64,000 nt of DNA, taken from NCBI RefSeq assembly GCF_030936135.1, contig NC_082637.1, positions 11,483,001-11,547,000 of the forward strand, given 5' to 3'. Shown here in pieces: positions 24,366 to 38,756 of this stretch. Source of the stretch: Gavia stellata (lineage: Eukaryota; Chordata; Aves; Gaviiformes; Gaviidae). Position 1 is the stretch's first letter. Each line of letters starts with the position of its first letter. Position numbers and translations under genes: made by a program. The notes under the pieces are model-generated. The model worked only from the letters and a program-made list of their open reading frames with translations, ran no database searches and had not been told where the DNA came from.

Positions 24366-26554
24366 GTGAGTGGGGCGGTGGCGGCGGGGAGGGGGGGGCG
24401 GCCGGGCTCCCGCGGGAGCGGCGAGGGGCGACGGCCCGGCTGGGCGGAGCCGGGGGTGGCTGGTGCCGGGAGCGCCTCAGGCCGGGCCGGGCGCTGGGCG
24501 GCCGCCCTGTCCCGCCTCGGGGTCTCCTGCTTCACCTGTGTGGGGGGGAGGCGTGGGGCAAAGCCGCCGGGCCCCCGAGGGAGAGGCCGAGCCCGCCGGC
24601 CCCAGGCACCTGCCTGCGAAGTCAGCGGTCAGCCGGCAGCCCGCTCCTGAGGGGGAGCGCAGCCGGGAGGCTTCACGTGTGTGCGGGGTTTGGGTAGATT
24701 AACGACTTCTGTCTCTCGGGCGCGGGGACGGGTGTCCTGCTGACCTCTCGGCTGAGCCCGCGCTCCATCGAGGGCGGAGAGGCCACGCTGGCCGGCCCGG
24801 GCGGGAGCCGCAGGCGGTCTCGGGCGGGAGCGCCCACCTGCGCCCCGAGTCCAGGGCGTGAGGTGTCCGCCCCGCCCCGGGGCTGCCGGGCGGCGAGGGC
24901 GGCTTTCGGAGGGAGGAGAGGCGGGGGAGCAGGTGCGATGTCGAGGAGCAGCAGTCCCGCCCGGTGCCAAAACCCCGGGAGCGAGGAGGAGCCCTGTTTC
25001 ACTTTCGTAGTTCGTTTGAACGGGAGTTGAAACACTGCCGCTGAGTGAAACTGCTCGCAGGAAGAAGGTTGCTGTCACTGGCTTTAACGTTGCAGTTTTC
25101 ACTCTCTGTATCCCCCCCGCTTGTAACATGCATTATTATTTCAGATATATCACTAATTATCTTCTCATCCTGCTATCAAGCCCCGTTCCCTTGCTGAACA
25201 GGTTACTGAAAGGCGGCACTTCCTCGTGCAGGCTGGATTGTAGTGCTAGTGGCTTGCTTTCTATCTCCAGTTGTCACTTCTTGCTCTCTCATGCCCAAAG
25301 AAATAATATCCCTGGAGAAAACCATCTACAAGGACTCACGCTACTGGGACCCGTCTCCCGTCAGTGTTCCGCACTGAACGCTGTGGTCACAGGGTGTCCC
25401 CGGATGCCAGCCATGCCCTGCAGCTTAAAAGTATAGTTTTAATGTTCTCAACTCCTTTGCCAGGTATGATTGAAAAAACTGGCACTGGTGTGCTGCTAAC
25501 AGTTTAGCTATTCTTTCGCTCGCATTGGTTCATTTGATAACAGCTCTTCATCCAGCTGTTCGTCACCTTTTGAATCAAAATCCTTGTTTTGATGATGGCA
25601 CTAATAAAAGGATGCCAGCAGAGTATTTTTAGTGTGCATTATTTTGGGGAGAGCGCTATACTTCTAGGAGAGCATTTTTAAATTAAGTTTCAGCCCTTTT
25701 ATTAAACATATATTGCTTTAAGGAGTTAGGAGAGGTGTACAAGTGCGAGGCTTATCTTAAAAATATTTTTGATGCAGTTCTGTGTAAACTGTGAGGCACA
25801 CGTAGCATCTCTGGTAGACTTGTGTAGTCCATTTTGAAGACTTTGCCAAAATGTCTTCATTGAAGCTGATTCTTACTAGCTCAAGGATGCTTACATGTTA
25901 CAGGTGTTTCTTCATTCTTTTTTGCGGTTCATCCTCAAAGCATTCTCAGGCTGTCATTTAAAGAAATGTGGTTTTGATGCCACTTGGAGCTGACTGTGTT
26001 AAAGATGTATTTATACTCTTAGTAATAAGAGTAGTGAAAGAACATGAACTGGATGATAGAGTTACTGAAACTCTCTTGCTTTTTCAGGGTATTAATTCTT
26101 GGTCTGTAGAGTCTTTGCGACAAAAGCATTTCAGCAGCCTGGAACGATGCGCTCTCGTGTTTGGCTTATTCTTTGGTTATGTGTAAAGAGCTAAAGAAGA
26201 AACATGAGGTGACTGGTGACTGTGTGTGATGGAGAATTATTGTGAAAATTATATCTTTCATTTCCATCTGCTGTGCTAAGATAGAAAATACCAGCAGTAA
26301 TTTGGATAGATGATGCTGAGCAACTTCATTATAAGAGTGCAGAATGTAGTCAATTTACAAAACTTGAAGAAACATGTTTTCTGAAATAGCCATGACTGAA
26401 AGAATGAGCTGATGAGTTCTCACAAGTGTGAACCATTAAACATAAAAGGTATTGCTGAGGTAGAGCAGTCTGAAAAACAAAACGGATACCAGGAGCCAAG
26501 ATAAAAGAATAACTTTTGGGGCAAGGAGGAGAAAGCGCTATTAACTCTCACTTC

Positions 26555-26573
26555 AAAAAAAAAAAAAAAAAAA
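26555..26573. repeat. A19 homopolymer
   Basis: Nineteen uninterrupted A residues lie in intron 1, with no recognisable retrotransposon body attached. It is simple sequence, likely length-variable. Confidence 0.8.
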
Positions 26574-29500
26574 GTGGCACTTTTCTTGCATTTTCCCTTT
26601 CCACTAAATTGAACTAATCTTGCTGAGAAAGCAGTGCAGCTCTTACTAAGAAAGTTGGAAAAGTTGCTTTTTTTTCCATTACAAATGGTGCACATGTAAG
26701 ACTGCATAGTAACATGGGGTTGGATGCTGTAGACCTGAGATTAAAAAAGGAAGACAATAAAAAAAAACCCGTGAAATATATGTAGGCGATTGGGACACTG
26801 TTAATAGCCTCTGAATTGCAGTTTGACAGATAAAGGGAAATGTGGAAAAACCCGTAAGTGGCAGTGTAACAAGAAGCCTGGCAGCCAGAAAGATAGTGTT
26901 GTAATTCATTGATTTATTTTTCCCTTCCTTGAATTATGCACACTAATAGTATTTTAATGAATGGCTAATCTAAAACAGTGCACAGCAAACATGTCTGAGT
27001 GCTGCCTTTGTTCCTGAAAGAGCAGCTAACATATGTGGCTTCTTGATCTCGCGTTCAGCGGTACATTTCTTTTACATTTTCTTCTTAGAGAACAAATCAT
27101 TGAGCTTGATCTGCCATAGAAGTACCTGACAGAAAATCTGAGCTCAGAGGAATTGTGAGTCTGGGCTCACCTGCAAGTGTTCAGAGGGTGTGTGAAGTGA
27201 GCCAGTGGTCAGAGGCTGTTGTAGGAGGAAATTAAGGGATTCTTTTGGAGCAGGAATATATGTAGAGGGTGTAAGTGAAGTGAAGGAGGAGACAAATCGT
27301 GAATATTACATGACTGAGGCTTTTCGAGGAGACTTCTTCGTATTTTGATTCTACTGCTTAAGTGCAAAAGAGATTGCATATACTTCTGTTTAGAGCAGCT
27401 GTGTCTGGATTATGTCTGATAATCTTCTCTTGGCATAGTTTGCTTTATTAGTTTGCATTTAGTGTTGTATTTGTGAAAATAGCTCATACTAAATAAAAGT
27501 AATCCCAGTGAAGCAGTCTAGTTTTCACATCAGTCTTGCATTGTTAACTTTCTTGCCCTTCTCTTTGAAGTCTTGATTTTACCTCAGATCTCAACTTAAT
27601 TAAACTCCTTCTTCTGATCTTTCCTGTCTTCTGACTTACAGATGGAAGGAACTGCCATCTTAGCACAGTTTGCAAGGGTCATAGCAAAGGAGGACCCTGC
27701 TGAGGTTGGATCACCCAGTTACAGGGGCTCTGTCATCAGTTCCTTTGCTCTGTTTGCATTGTTGTTCTGAGACATACTTCAGACCCTTTCACTTGTTCAC
27801 TTTTATTACCTCTTACTTTGTCCCAGCTCTTGCTGTCTCAAAGTAGTGATGGTTCTCTTCCAGTTTTCCTCCTCTCCACTTTGTAACAGCTTATGCTGTG
27901 TCTTCGGTGCTGTTGTATTCTAACTTCTTGACCTACCTTATCCATCCGATAATTATGGTAAAAAATGTGTCTCTTTGTCTCATACCTTGCCTGTCCTGTT
28001 CACTGTATCAATGTCTGAAATGCTTTGCTATTGCAAGGATATTGGTAGTGGGGATCTTCCCGCATCCTTGTGCACGGTACCTGGCTTAGTCCCGTGAGGG
28101 CAGAGTGCTTTTGCCTAATGTGCTTTTGCCTTGGGGACCGATTCGCAATATCTGTGTGAGATTTGTCTGCCTGAGGTACGTAGGAGATTGAGTTAGGTGA
28201 TCTCTTCTGGTCTTGCACTCTAAAATTTTAAGTTGTTGACTGCTGTGTGAAATGACACCGTCTGAAGGTTAGGGACATGATTTTTTTGCCTACTGTTTAT
28301 CTTGCTGTTGCTGCTCTGAAGAATAAGAAAATCTTGCTTATCTGGTGACATTTTTGGTTTGTCAGAATAGCTGGACTGTTGCAATACTGCTCAGTGAACT
28401 TCACTGTGCATCCCTGTATGGCCAGCAAAATTCAGGTTCTAGTACTTGTCCACCAAATTAAACTCTGTTGGCACCCAAGTGAAAGAAGCAAATAGGGAAA
28501 ATGGAAATGGATGTTAATGATAACAGAAAGGAAAACATGTTTGTCTTGTGGAGTACTTATAAATATCCATAACTAGAAGCCCAGTAGTCAAATGTCAGGG
28601 CTTTTTCTTTGTGTTTAAAGGATTTTTTTTTCCCCCTGGTGCAATAGCCTCAACTTACCTTGGTGTTTTCTGTAAGGCTGAATGCACTGCCTCCAGCTCG
28701 TTCTGTCTCAGAGGTGAAGGTCTCTAGCTGCAGCTCCCTACATTGCACACTTGTAAATAGTACTGTTAGCAATAGAGTAGTTGTATTGCTGTGTAGTGAC
28801 AGTATTCTGAAATGGTTGCAGAATTGAAAAAAACCACCCTGCTTGTCTTGTAGATCAAAATGGAAAAGAACAGAATTGGACTTTAAAAGCAGTATCAGAA
28901 GTACAGGTTACAAAGGTAGGGTATTAATAAAAATCTAATGTTTCATGAAGAATTTGCTACCTAAGTATTATGAACTCCTCTTCTCTAGCAGCACTTGTCA
29001 GGAAGCTGCTAGTATATGTAGGGTTGGAACAAAATAAAATGCATTAGGAATTTGGATAAAAACACAATAAGAGAAAAAAGTCTTTGCTACTAAAGGATCT
29101 TCTTTGCGTTGAGTCTTAAGTTTGGGGTTTGCAAAGCTGTAATTGGCAGCTTAATTGCAGAGAAAACTTTTAAACTTTCAAGCTGCTGCTAAATAATAGG
29201 AATGTTTAAAACCTACAAATGACATTTGGCTTGTGATGCATGGGCGGTCATTCATTTTCCTGTTTCAAACCCTCACTGGTTCAGCTTTGGACACTGTTAC
29301 TGCAAAGATTTCAAACAGCATGAAGTCTTTGTTTTAAGTATTTAGGGACTAAGAGCTACTTGAACCCCACCGCTGTGATTTTCAGTGGGGTTGAGGAAAT
29401 GTACAGAGTTGCTTGCTGAATTTGAATAGCGTCTGCTTTCTTCTTGCTCACTTAGTGTCCTCTCAGTTGACTCCTTCAGTTTGGGATCTGCCAGGTCAAA

Positions 29501-32500
29501 CTTATTAAAGTTGTTATTAACATACTGGTTTAATATGCAACAAACTGCTGGATTTAATCCAAGTGCTGAAAGATCCTCGTTTTGAACTGTAACGGTCTGA
29601 GAGCTCGTTGCAATTTACACAATGGCATGTAAAGTCCAAGCAAACGAAACTGCTTTTTTTAAATCTGGGACCTTACTTCAAATATTTGACTTGGAGGCAT
29701 GTGAAGTGCGTATGTCTGATGACAGATGATCCTCTTATAAATTTCCTTTGAAATATCCTACTGCATATTTTCTTGTTATGCCTTGTGATCAAATCTTACT
29801 TGATGTTTTGAAAAATAGTTTAATCACTCAGTGAAAGCTGTTCTCAGTGCTCTTCCGAGAGAGCTTAAACCAGAGCGATGTGCCTAATAACTCTTGCTCT
29901 TTCATTCAGATGATTCATTGTGTGGTCTTGCAAACAGATTGGGAACTGCTGTGACGGTATGTAGGGTCTTCCCTTACTCTGCCTCTTTGGTAGGTTAAAG
30001 CTTACTAATACCTGGCATTTTCTTGCTGTGGAGGTGTGTGAAAGCAACTTGTTACTCTTGTCTCTTGTTAGATACAAAGACTTCTGGAGTCTGTAGTTTG
30101 AAAGGTTTCTTTTCAGCATTTGAATTTGCTCTTCTTTGCAGTCTTTATTTTCTGACCATACTTCTAAAGTTTCTATAGAAATGAAAATTGGATTTAATAT
30201 TCTTGTGTTGATCTCTTCATCATTAAATGGAGAACTAAAACCTGCTTTATTCCTATTGCCAGGTCGTGCTTATCTGTGTATGCAGTAGCCATCTTTGCCA
30301 AGGACTTTGCTGAAATAATGTTTTGCTTGTCTACTGTGACCTGTAAAATTTGGCAGGTGCTTTCTGTGATACGGATTCCTGTTCTATAGGTATACCCTGG
30401 GTGTTTGGATCAGATCTGTCTGCATTTAGCAGGATTTTAGATGGATTTTCTCTTAGGCCCTCCTTATACCTGACTAGGCTGCTATGCATAATGCTTCTTT
30501 TATTAACTGCCTCTTCACTGGCTTCTGTGTTCTGCTTGGTTTTGTATGAATGGCAAATGCCCAGCCTAGAAGTGAAAATGTTGAAACGTGGCAGGCATTA
30601 ATTCTGGTATTTGGGAAATCCCACTCATTATGACTGGTCTCTCAAGGGGCTAACTGTTACTCTGTTTCACTGGCTTTCCACCGTATTATGTCATTTTAGA
30701 GTCTAACGAGAATATCCTGCGCTAGTAAGTTGTACGTCTCAATTCTGCTAGTAATATCTGTGTAATTTAGGTAAGTCTTTCCAAACCAGTGTTGAACAGT
30801 AGGCAACATTTTTCAGGCAAGCTTTTTCAGAACTTTAACTCCTTACACATTGATTGCAATATTAGTTTTCTCACACATTTTGTCTGGTGTGCTCAGTGAT
30901 CCATAGGTACATGTCCTCCCGTAAGGGTGCCCTGAGCGTCACCTCAAGTGTTGTACTCTGCTCTCCTTGGAGCCTGTTTTCTAATCGCTCAGGATGCATT
31001 TAAAGCAAATGTCACTGGGCTACAGACTTGTTCACTAACGTCAGTGTGCCAGTTATCTAGACCTGATTTTTGTTATTTGCATCTTGGATGTTTATCATCA
31101 TCTTCGCTTATTGATGGGCTGGAAAGTACCTAGTCACACAGGTACTTGCTTCTCCCTGAGCAAGGGGCAAATGTTTATTGGATGCCTGTTGCTTCTTCAC
31201 CATTAGCAGTTAAGTCAATTAATGGGATGGGAGGGCAGTATCTTTGGCGTTTTTTCTCTAATATAATTAAGATTTTTTTGTTAGATTTAACTCTCTCATT
31301 TCCTCCTGTATCTAACTTCTCACACCTAGGGCCACCCAGCCTGTGTTGATACTGTTTATTGTATATTTTACCATGGCTTATAGCTCTTTGGGGTGGAATG
31401 GACTTCAGTTGTCCTTCTTGCTTGAGGAGTAGTGGCTTTTTGGCCCTCTTGAAAACTCTTAATAAATGATTCCTGCATTTGGTATCACAGTTTCGGTTTA
31501 CATTTATTCTTCTCACTCAATTTACTAGTAACTATCCTCAGCTTTATGAAATTAGCCCCCTCTGAATTGTCCCTCATGTATTGTTAGGGACTGTCTTTGG
31601 ACAATCCCTGTTTGATTTGATGACAACTACTGCAGGTAACTTGTAAATCATTTTTTTGTAAAAATAAATCATAGTGAGCATCCAAAATAGTTGTTCTCCT
31701 GTTTAACACTTTTTGAGTTGGAACGCTATTTACAAGTTTTAAAAGAACTGAGGAAGTACTGGTAGGCATATGAACTGTCCAGCATTTCTGTGTTTGACTG
31801 TCTTCTGTGATGAGTTCACAGATTTCAGTTAAATACGTCATGAAATACACTATGAGCATCCATATTTCTAGTTCAGCTAGGAAGAAAGCTTCAAGTTTAA
31901 TCCAGATTCAAAAAAAAAAAGTTAAACTGAGAAACTTCTGGTTGATAGTTTAATGAAAAGATGCAAGTGAGGTTTACTTGGTGTATCGCAAAAAGCTGAG
32001 ATGCCCACCTCCTTCATGAGGCTTTCAAAATAGATTCCTTAATGTCCTTTTATTTTCCTCATTATTAACTTTGAATAATTGAATAATTACACTTCTAACT
32101 AACAAATAACACACTGAGTACTTGGAGATATTGGTGACCTTTTCCTTCTTGTGCAGTGTGGAGTGTGAGAGACCAGCTGTAGCTATGGGATCATTACGTG
32201 ACAACATCTTTTATGTGTTGTTGGTTGAACTTCATAAGCACTGTGTTATGGCATGGATTCACGTCCTGCTGTTGTGGAAAGTGTCAAGAAATCTTAAAGT
32301 GGCAAGGAATCTCCTAGACATCTTAAATGAAAGGAAATGCTGCCAGCTAATGGTTGTGACTCAGTTTATGTTCCCTCTAGCACACTGCTCCTGAGTGTCC
32401 ATATGTCCTTTTGTCAGATGAGTTAGGGTGGGATTTGGAAAGAACTGTAAAGGAGTTGGGTACCTGCATTACACATGGAAGCATATGTTCAGAGACCTTC

Positions 32501-35500
32501 AGTTTATGGAAAACCTATGCTGAGAGAAAATGAAATTGAGGTGTCATCAGGTATATATATCCCTCATCCCCTTTGTTTGCAGGATTTACTTTTGCTGGCC
32601 AGGCTTAAATTTGTAAAGGTCTTAACATTGCTGGGCAGGTTCCATGGGTGGGAAACTGTGTTAAAGGGATTCAAAACCTGATTTTGTTCCCTTTTTGCTT
32701 GCCTGTGTTTGGGGAGTTGGGGCATTTAGAAACATGAAGAAGGTATGATCTTTCAAGAACTTTGTGCTGACCTCAGATGCCTGATGCCCTTCCTTGCAGT
32801 TGAACATCCTGTATGAATAGAAAGTGAATTGGACTGGAATGGCATGTCTGATGAGGGTTAAGAGGAGGCTCTTGTTTGCAATAAACTCTAGCCTAAAACT
32901 GTTGGCGAATTTTAAAAGAAGTTTGGCTTCCAGCCTTGACTGTGTCCCTTTAAGGAATACTGGTTTTAACCTTATTGCTTAAAGCTCCTGTGACTTAACT
33001 CTCTTAATTCTTTACAGCTAAAAGCTCTGCTAAACAGAATCCAGCATTTCCACCACAGAGGCATAATTATTCGGTATAAAATAACTGCAGAATTACACTT
33101 CTGAATATCGGCACACTTGGTGTTTATTTTCTCAGCTTAGGCCAACGTAGTAATACTCAGTTTAAAATACAACATTTAAAAAAAAAAAAATACTACATGT
33201 TAAAGGACTTCTTGGGTCATCCCTCTGTCCAGATGAAGTCTGCAACATATAATCAACCTGCTGTCGTCTTTGTTGGCCTCTCCTGAGGAAAGGAGTTTGG
33301 GTCTGGAGCTAAGTGTGGTGGTCCATTAAACCCTTCATTCGTTTAAGCTTTTATGGCAGCACAACGGTGCAGGCCCTTTGGCAGGGATGCAAGCACACTT
33401 GAATAAGGCAAAGTGAACTGATGAAGGGACTGCATCACCTGAAACGTGTTCCGGAAGATGATACCGGGCTGTTGTCCAAGGCCTGGGCTGGGAGATGGTT
33501 GGTTGGCTTGGGAACAGACAAGGGTTGTTGCTTGAACTTCTATGTCCTGTGTTGTCCTGCTGTCTGGCATTTTTGTGACTTTATGCCACCAGACATTCTC
33601 TCTGCTCAGCTGTACCAGGGCAGCGCTTGGGCTGGGGAGCGGGGTGGGTAGTGGTGCTGTGCACATAGAGCAAGCCCCTTAGGGTCGGGCACTAATTTGG
33701 AGCCTCGTGTGCTGATGAAGGTGCACTGTGCTTCTAAACCTTCATGGGACTTTTCTCTGGCCACCTCTCCTGGCTTGCTGTAATTTTTGGAGCTGTCATA
33801 GATCTTTTTGTGCCACTGGATACCTGATTGAGGCCAGACAGCTTTATAAACTTAAAGCATGGGGAGGGAACTGTGTGCTTTATTCTGCTCTGTACTGATT
33901 GTTGGCATCCTGAGTATCACAAGGAGGTTACTTACTGTGAGGCTTTTTTTTTTTTTCAGCAAATCCTTGACCAGATTGTCAAAAGACTGCTGTGCAAACT
34001 GAGTTCTTTCAGAGTTTTGTGGGTTTTTTAATGGCTCTAAAATATGTTTTAAGGGTATTTCAAAACAGTTCCATATAGTCAGGTAGTGATGGAAAGGCTA
34101 GGCATGAAGAAACTCTGTGTGAAATTTTACTTAAGCTGTGCTGTAAACTGAAAATTTCTGCTTAGCAAATATATTTATTTGTTCCTTGGAAAGTGCTATG
34201 CATATGTATATGAATATGTAGATTTTTAAATTTCTAGAAAGAAACCCTTTAGAGACATTTTCCTCTCCTGAGGGCTTGTGTAAACCTCAGAACGTGTTTT
34301 CAAGAGATCTCCAGGGACTTCAGACTTGCAGTACCTGTGATGATTCACATTTAGATGTTACACAGTCTTCTGTTGCAACAGCCAGAGTCCTTTGCAAATG
34401 AAGTCCCTGTGGAGTGTTATGGGTGCAATTATACACTGGAGATCTACAAACAGTTATTCTGGAAATCTTTAATAACTGTTTTTTCCTATAGGACAAGGAG
34501 TACCAGACACTAATTGAGATGATGCCAAGGTAGCTTATCAGCTTTGGGTGAGGAAGGAATTTGACTGCTGAGTAAACTTCTACACACATTTTAGAAAAGT
34601 ATGTGTCATTCCTATATTGTTCACCTTCCCAATTTCATGAGCTATTCTTTATCAAGAGATTTCTTTAAAGGCAAGCAGGTGGCATTCTTCAGGACATCGT
34701 TTGGCCTCTGTGGAAGGCACACTTCATGTGGCTCCTCTTTGAGAGTCTGAGGGGCCATAAATTACTAGGAAGCTGAGATTGCTTTCGTTTTTGGATTTGG
34801 GAGTTCTAACGCTACCAAAATCATAATGCCGTTTCATAGATCAATAAAGTCGTGTTTTTTAACGAAATACATTCTTGTTATTTTCTGGTTCAAACAGCCC
34901 CCAACCTTGAACTCCTGATCTGAACCTAAACTTCTAGTATGTGACTTGAATTTGGCATGCAACATGGATAGGGATCGGTGGGGAGGGAAAAATGGATGTG
35001 AAACAGTAATTTTTATTTCAGCCTTTCCTACCTGGTATAACTTGCTGCATGTGCAAAATTTTATTAGATTTTGACATATCAAATTAAGTAAGTGGAGTCT
35101 GTGTATGCTCCATTTCAGTAGGAGATTTTTTGAGATTAACTGCTTAGAAACTCTATAGTTATAAGGCCAGAATGGATTGTTGTAATCATTTAATATGACC
35201 TTCTGTAGGACATAGTATTTTTTAGTATAACAACCTAGAGTCTTCTAGAAAAAGATCAGGTTCTGAATTAAAATTCTTGAAGGATTTCACAGTTGTTGGC
35301 AGCTGTATGTTGATTATCATCATATGTGACAAATGTATGCTTTTTAGACTGAACTGGTTTTCTGGCTTCAGCATCACAACAGCAGAAGTTGGTGTGCCTT
35401 TCCTTAAATTGGAGAAGCTATTATGAAATTTGTACTCCTCGCCCTTCCAGTACTTAAGGATTGGGAAAAATGGAATTTGGTAATGTCTGTTACTTGAGTA

Positions 35501-37937
35501 GAGGTACGTGGCTGTTGTATTATGACTAATCTGACTATACTGAGCAGTGTTTACATATTTTTCCATGGTTAAAAAGAGATCAAGACACGCCATGACTTAT
35601 TGGATTGCAGTGTTAAATCAGTATTTTGTTATGCTTTGGCTAGGTGGGAGCACTGTAGTTTAACAGAGCTCTACTGACAAACCTTTTACTTCTATGGCAA
35701 ACTTGAGTTTGAAGTTACCGTTCTGTACATATCTGACACTTTGGTCAAAGATATAGAAATGTGTTCAGGCTTTATTGGAGCAGAACAGCACGTGACAGAA
35801 GTCTGAATACGTATGAGTTAACCCTGTGTACGCTTGCCAGGGGCCTGCATTGTATTTTTTTTTCTCATACAGCATCAAGAAAGAGCTGGTGTTGGAGATG
35901 AGATAGGGGTTACATGATCCTGAAATGACAAGTGATACAGTTATATAAAGTAAACAGTGAAAAGCATTTAAATTAGTAGTTTTGAGTTTGTTTCCAAGAG
36001 GGTGCAAACACATCGGTGTTATAAAGCAAAGTGGGAAGCTTGTGACTAAAGTGGTGGGGAGGGGGCTATTGGTGTAGGACTCAGAACTAGCTCTCATAAG
36101 GTTAGCAGGAGCCACAAGGAGTGGGGGTTATGAGGGGAGCAGAGATGTTGGAGGGAATGCCCTGCTCTGGAAAGAGAGGAATAAAGGTGACTGGGAAAAT
36201 TCCACTGTGTGTTAGTGATGCAAAATTGTAAAGCAGCATTAGTGTGGATAAAAGAGAAGCAGCTGGGCTGAAATTGCTTTGGGAAGAGCTGATAAGAGAT
36301 TTTGCTGTGATAGCACAAGAGACCTACTGCACGTAGTCCAGGATTTAAATGTGGGTAGAAATCTCGTAATATGGTTATGGAGAAGTATTTCTGGGTATTG
36401 TCACTGTGAGAGACTAATTCCCCACACCAGAGAATGAATGCTGTTGGTAATGGCTAGGTACAGAGAGCTGTGTTATCTGGCAGTTTAATCATCAGGTATT
36501 GACTGAAGCCATAAAATTGATGGAGTTAACTGTAGACATGGCTTTAAGAAGCATAGAAGATACTTCGGGGAAGCTGGGCATAGAAGTGAACTTGGTTTGA
36601 GTGATCACAATGTGACCTAAGTTAAGTTAAAGAGATAAACATGCAGACCAGCAACTGTTGAGCCCCGAGAGGAACTGAAGGAGCCATAGTGAAGTGAGGC
36701 GCTTGGATAGGGAGGAGGACATGAAATCCAGTGAAGCTACAGGGGTAAATATTAGCATCTCAAATAACAAGAAAAGGCTCCACCTAGGAAATGACCCCAG
36801 AGCTGATGATTCACCTGATCATTGCGTCAGGATATGGTGAGCAAACACCGAACCTCTGAGAGTTGTGGGCAAAAAGTCAGTGTATAAAGGAAGATGTATC
36901 TTGAAGATCAGGAAGTGTAGGACTAAGGCAGGGGCTTCCATCTCAGCAGACAATGTAACATCTTGCAAAGGGTAATAGAACAGATAACAGAAGGTGCTTT
37001 GATCACATGGAAAGGAGAAACAGCTACTCTCACAAAGGAAGGAATCGCATTGCTGTGCATAGGGACAGCGAGTTGGGTAAAGATGATCTGGGTATGATCC
37101 GTGAACTGTAGGAATTGTTTCTTACGAGGATGACACTGAAAATGATGCACAGATACATGGGGTGGGAGCAAAACCTGAAGACCTTGAATTTGAGTCTGGT
37201 AGTCTGTAGCCCAGAGTGCTAAAACATGCAACACTTGAAATCTGAACTCTGTTAGCAGAAGTTTAACTACTGCTGTAAGCAAGCAGTGGCATCACCTAAC
37301 TGGAGCAAAGAAAGGTGGTTTCTGTGGATTGGCAGGAAGATAAGGAGATGGGTGATAAATGTGGTAAGCATGGGTCTTGACTTCAAAAGCAGGCAACGCT
37401 GTGATAATATGCAAGGTTTAAAATAGATTTTAAAGAGAGAATAATAAAAATTTATGGACATGTGGAAGCCATGTGGTGGAAGGTCATTAGGTATAAAATG
37501 TGGTGTGGGTTTGCGAGAGGAAGATTGTGATGGGCTGACCTCTTCTAGATGAAAGCATGCATGTATTTGGACTTTTGTAAGCAGCATGGGTTTCAGGAGA
37601 ACAGTCTTGGGCATAATCCTTGTCATTAGTAACACCTGGTTGTGGATCAGCTCTTTGTGTACATGCTGTGTCAAAACAAAAGTATTGGCAGGTGAATGCT
37701 AATGTGTTTGGGAGACACAGGTCCTTCAGATACTGTAAAACTGCTATAGAGAGCAGCCATTCAGCTGCTTCTTCCAGATGGAGTTGAAGTAATGTGCTTG
37801 CTCTGGTATCAGTCCTCTAGGCTGAATTTTATAAAACACATTCTGTCTTTACAAACTTAAAAAACAAATATCCCCAAACTATCTTTTTAACCTTCTTTCT
37901 GAGGGAATATTGTAAGTGACCAATGTCCCAAGACCTG

Positions 37938-37975
37938 AATAAAAAAAAACAACAACAAAAAAAAACCCACAAAAA
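37938..37975. repeat. A-rich simple sequence
   Basis: Runs of A are broken by CAAC and CCCAC, shortly before the rearranged CR1. It is low-complexity DNA with no element assigned. Confidence 0.6.
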
Positions 37976-38114
37976 AGTTGGTGCCAATCTAACTGTCTTG
38001 TTTCTGCAATATGTGTGTGACTTCCAAGGACCAGTGTTGCCTGAGCAGTTTGTGAATGCTAAGGGTAAAGTCAGGCTGCCAAAGAACTAATCTGCAAACA
38101 GTGTTCTGTTAGAT

Positions 38115-38621
38115 GTCCCACAGTATTCTCCTGGAGAAGCTGGCAAATCGTGGCTTAGACAGGCGCACTCTTCGCTGGGTAAAAAACTGGCTGGATGGCC
38201 GAGCCCAGAGAGTTGTGGTGAATGGAGTGAAATCCAGTTGGTGGCCGGTCACAAGCAGAGTCCCCCAGGGCTCAGTTTTGGGGCCGGTCTTGTTTAATAT
38301 GATGATCTGGATGAGGGGATTGAGTGCTCCCTCAGCAAGTCTGCAGACAACACCTCGAATCTTGTGTGCAGTTTTGGGCCCCTCACTCCAAGAAGGACAT
38401 TGAGGTGCTGGAGTGTGTCCAGAGAAGGGTGACAAAGCTGGTGAGGGGTCTGGAGCACAAGTCTGATGAGGAGCGGCTGAGGGAACTGGGGTTGTTCAGC
38501 CTGGAGAAGAGGAGGCTGAGGGGAGACGTTATCGCTCTCTACAATGACCTGAAAGGCGGTTGCAGAGAGGTGGGTGTTGTTTTTTTCTCCCAAGTGGAAA
38601 GCGACAGGAAATGGCCTCAAG
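38115..38621 (+). mobile_element. CR1 LINE fragment, internally deleted
   Basis: The fragment begins at the SHSILLEKL block of the reverse transcriptase and continues through [10 protein letters not shown] and SVLGPVLFN. It skips about 350 bp relative to the copy at 9510-10846, then resumes at the [12 protein letters not shown] block and runs to the GGCCTCAAG phrase. The skip joins two places that share CACC, consistent with a microhomology deletion. A further seven-base loss follows TGTTTAATAT near 38300. The catalytic FADD box is degraded. No 3' end or ATTCTGTG repeat is present. Confidence 0.9.
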
Positions 38622-38622
38622 A

Positions 38623-38756
38623 CACTGGAATATTTTTCCAGTGTTTCACCACTCTCTCAGTAAAGAATTTTTTCCTGATACCCAGCCTAAACCTCCCCTG
38701 GCACAACTTGAGGCCATTTCCTCTCGTCCTGCCGCTAGTCACTTGGGAGAAGAGAC
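38623..38756 (-). mobile_element. CR1 LINE fragment, inverted
   Basis: Read on the minus strand this matches the CR1 stretch from the CTTCTCCCAAGTGACTAG phrase through the region encoding [19 protein letters not shown]. It directly abuts the plus-strand CR1 fragment, and the two partly repeat each other in opposite orientation. The junction is a perfect 8-bp palindromic stem, CACTGGAA/TTCCAGTG, with a five-base loop at 38623-38643. It too lacks the 3' terminus. Confidence 0.87.

Larger units (their letters stand above)
23830..25010. promoter_or_regulatory. UNC13B: CpG island 2, UNC13B promoter region
   Basis: A sharp GC- and CpG-rich block surrounds exon 1. GC boxes (CCCCGCCC and inverse forms) cluster at 24193-24238, about 100-150 bp upstream of the start codon, and no TATA box is seen. 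The start of transcription is probably between about 24200 and 24330. The island continues into intron 1. Placement relative to the ATG and exon 1 donor makes this the promoter of the long, C2A-containing UNC13B form. Confidence 0.8.

Noticed and set aside
24026..25129. Long frames around UNC13B exon 1
   Set aside because: Composition artefacts of CpG island 2. Only the exon 1 frame joins to downstream exons with family similarity.
36000..37780. Possible ancient LINE in intron 1
   Set aside because: The texture and a few phrases hint at a LINE coding region, but I cannot place any motif in order with confidence, so I left it unassigned.
38115..38756. Twin-primed CR1 insertion
   Set aside because: Twin priming predicts an inverted 5' part followed by a sense 3' part with an intact tail. 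The order here is wrong and no tail is present.
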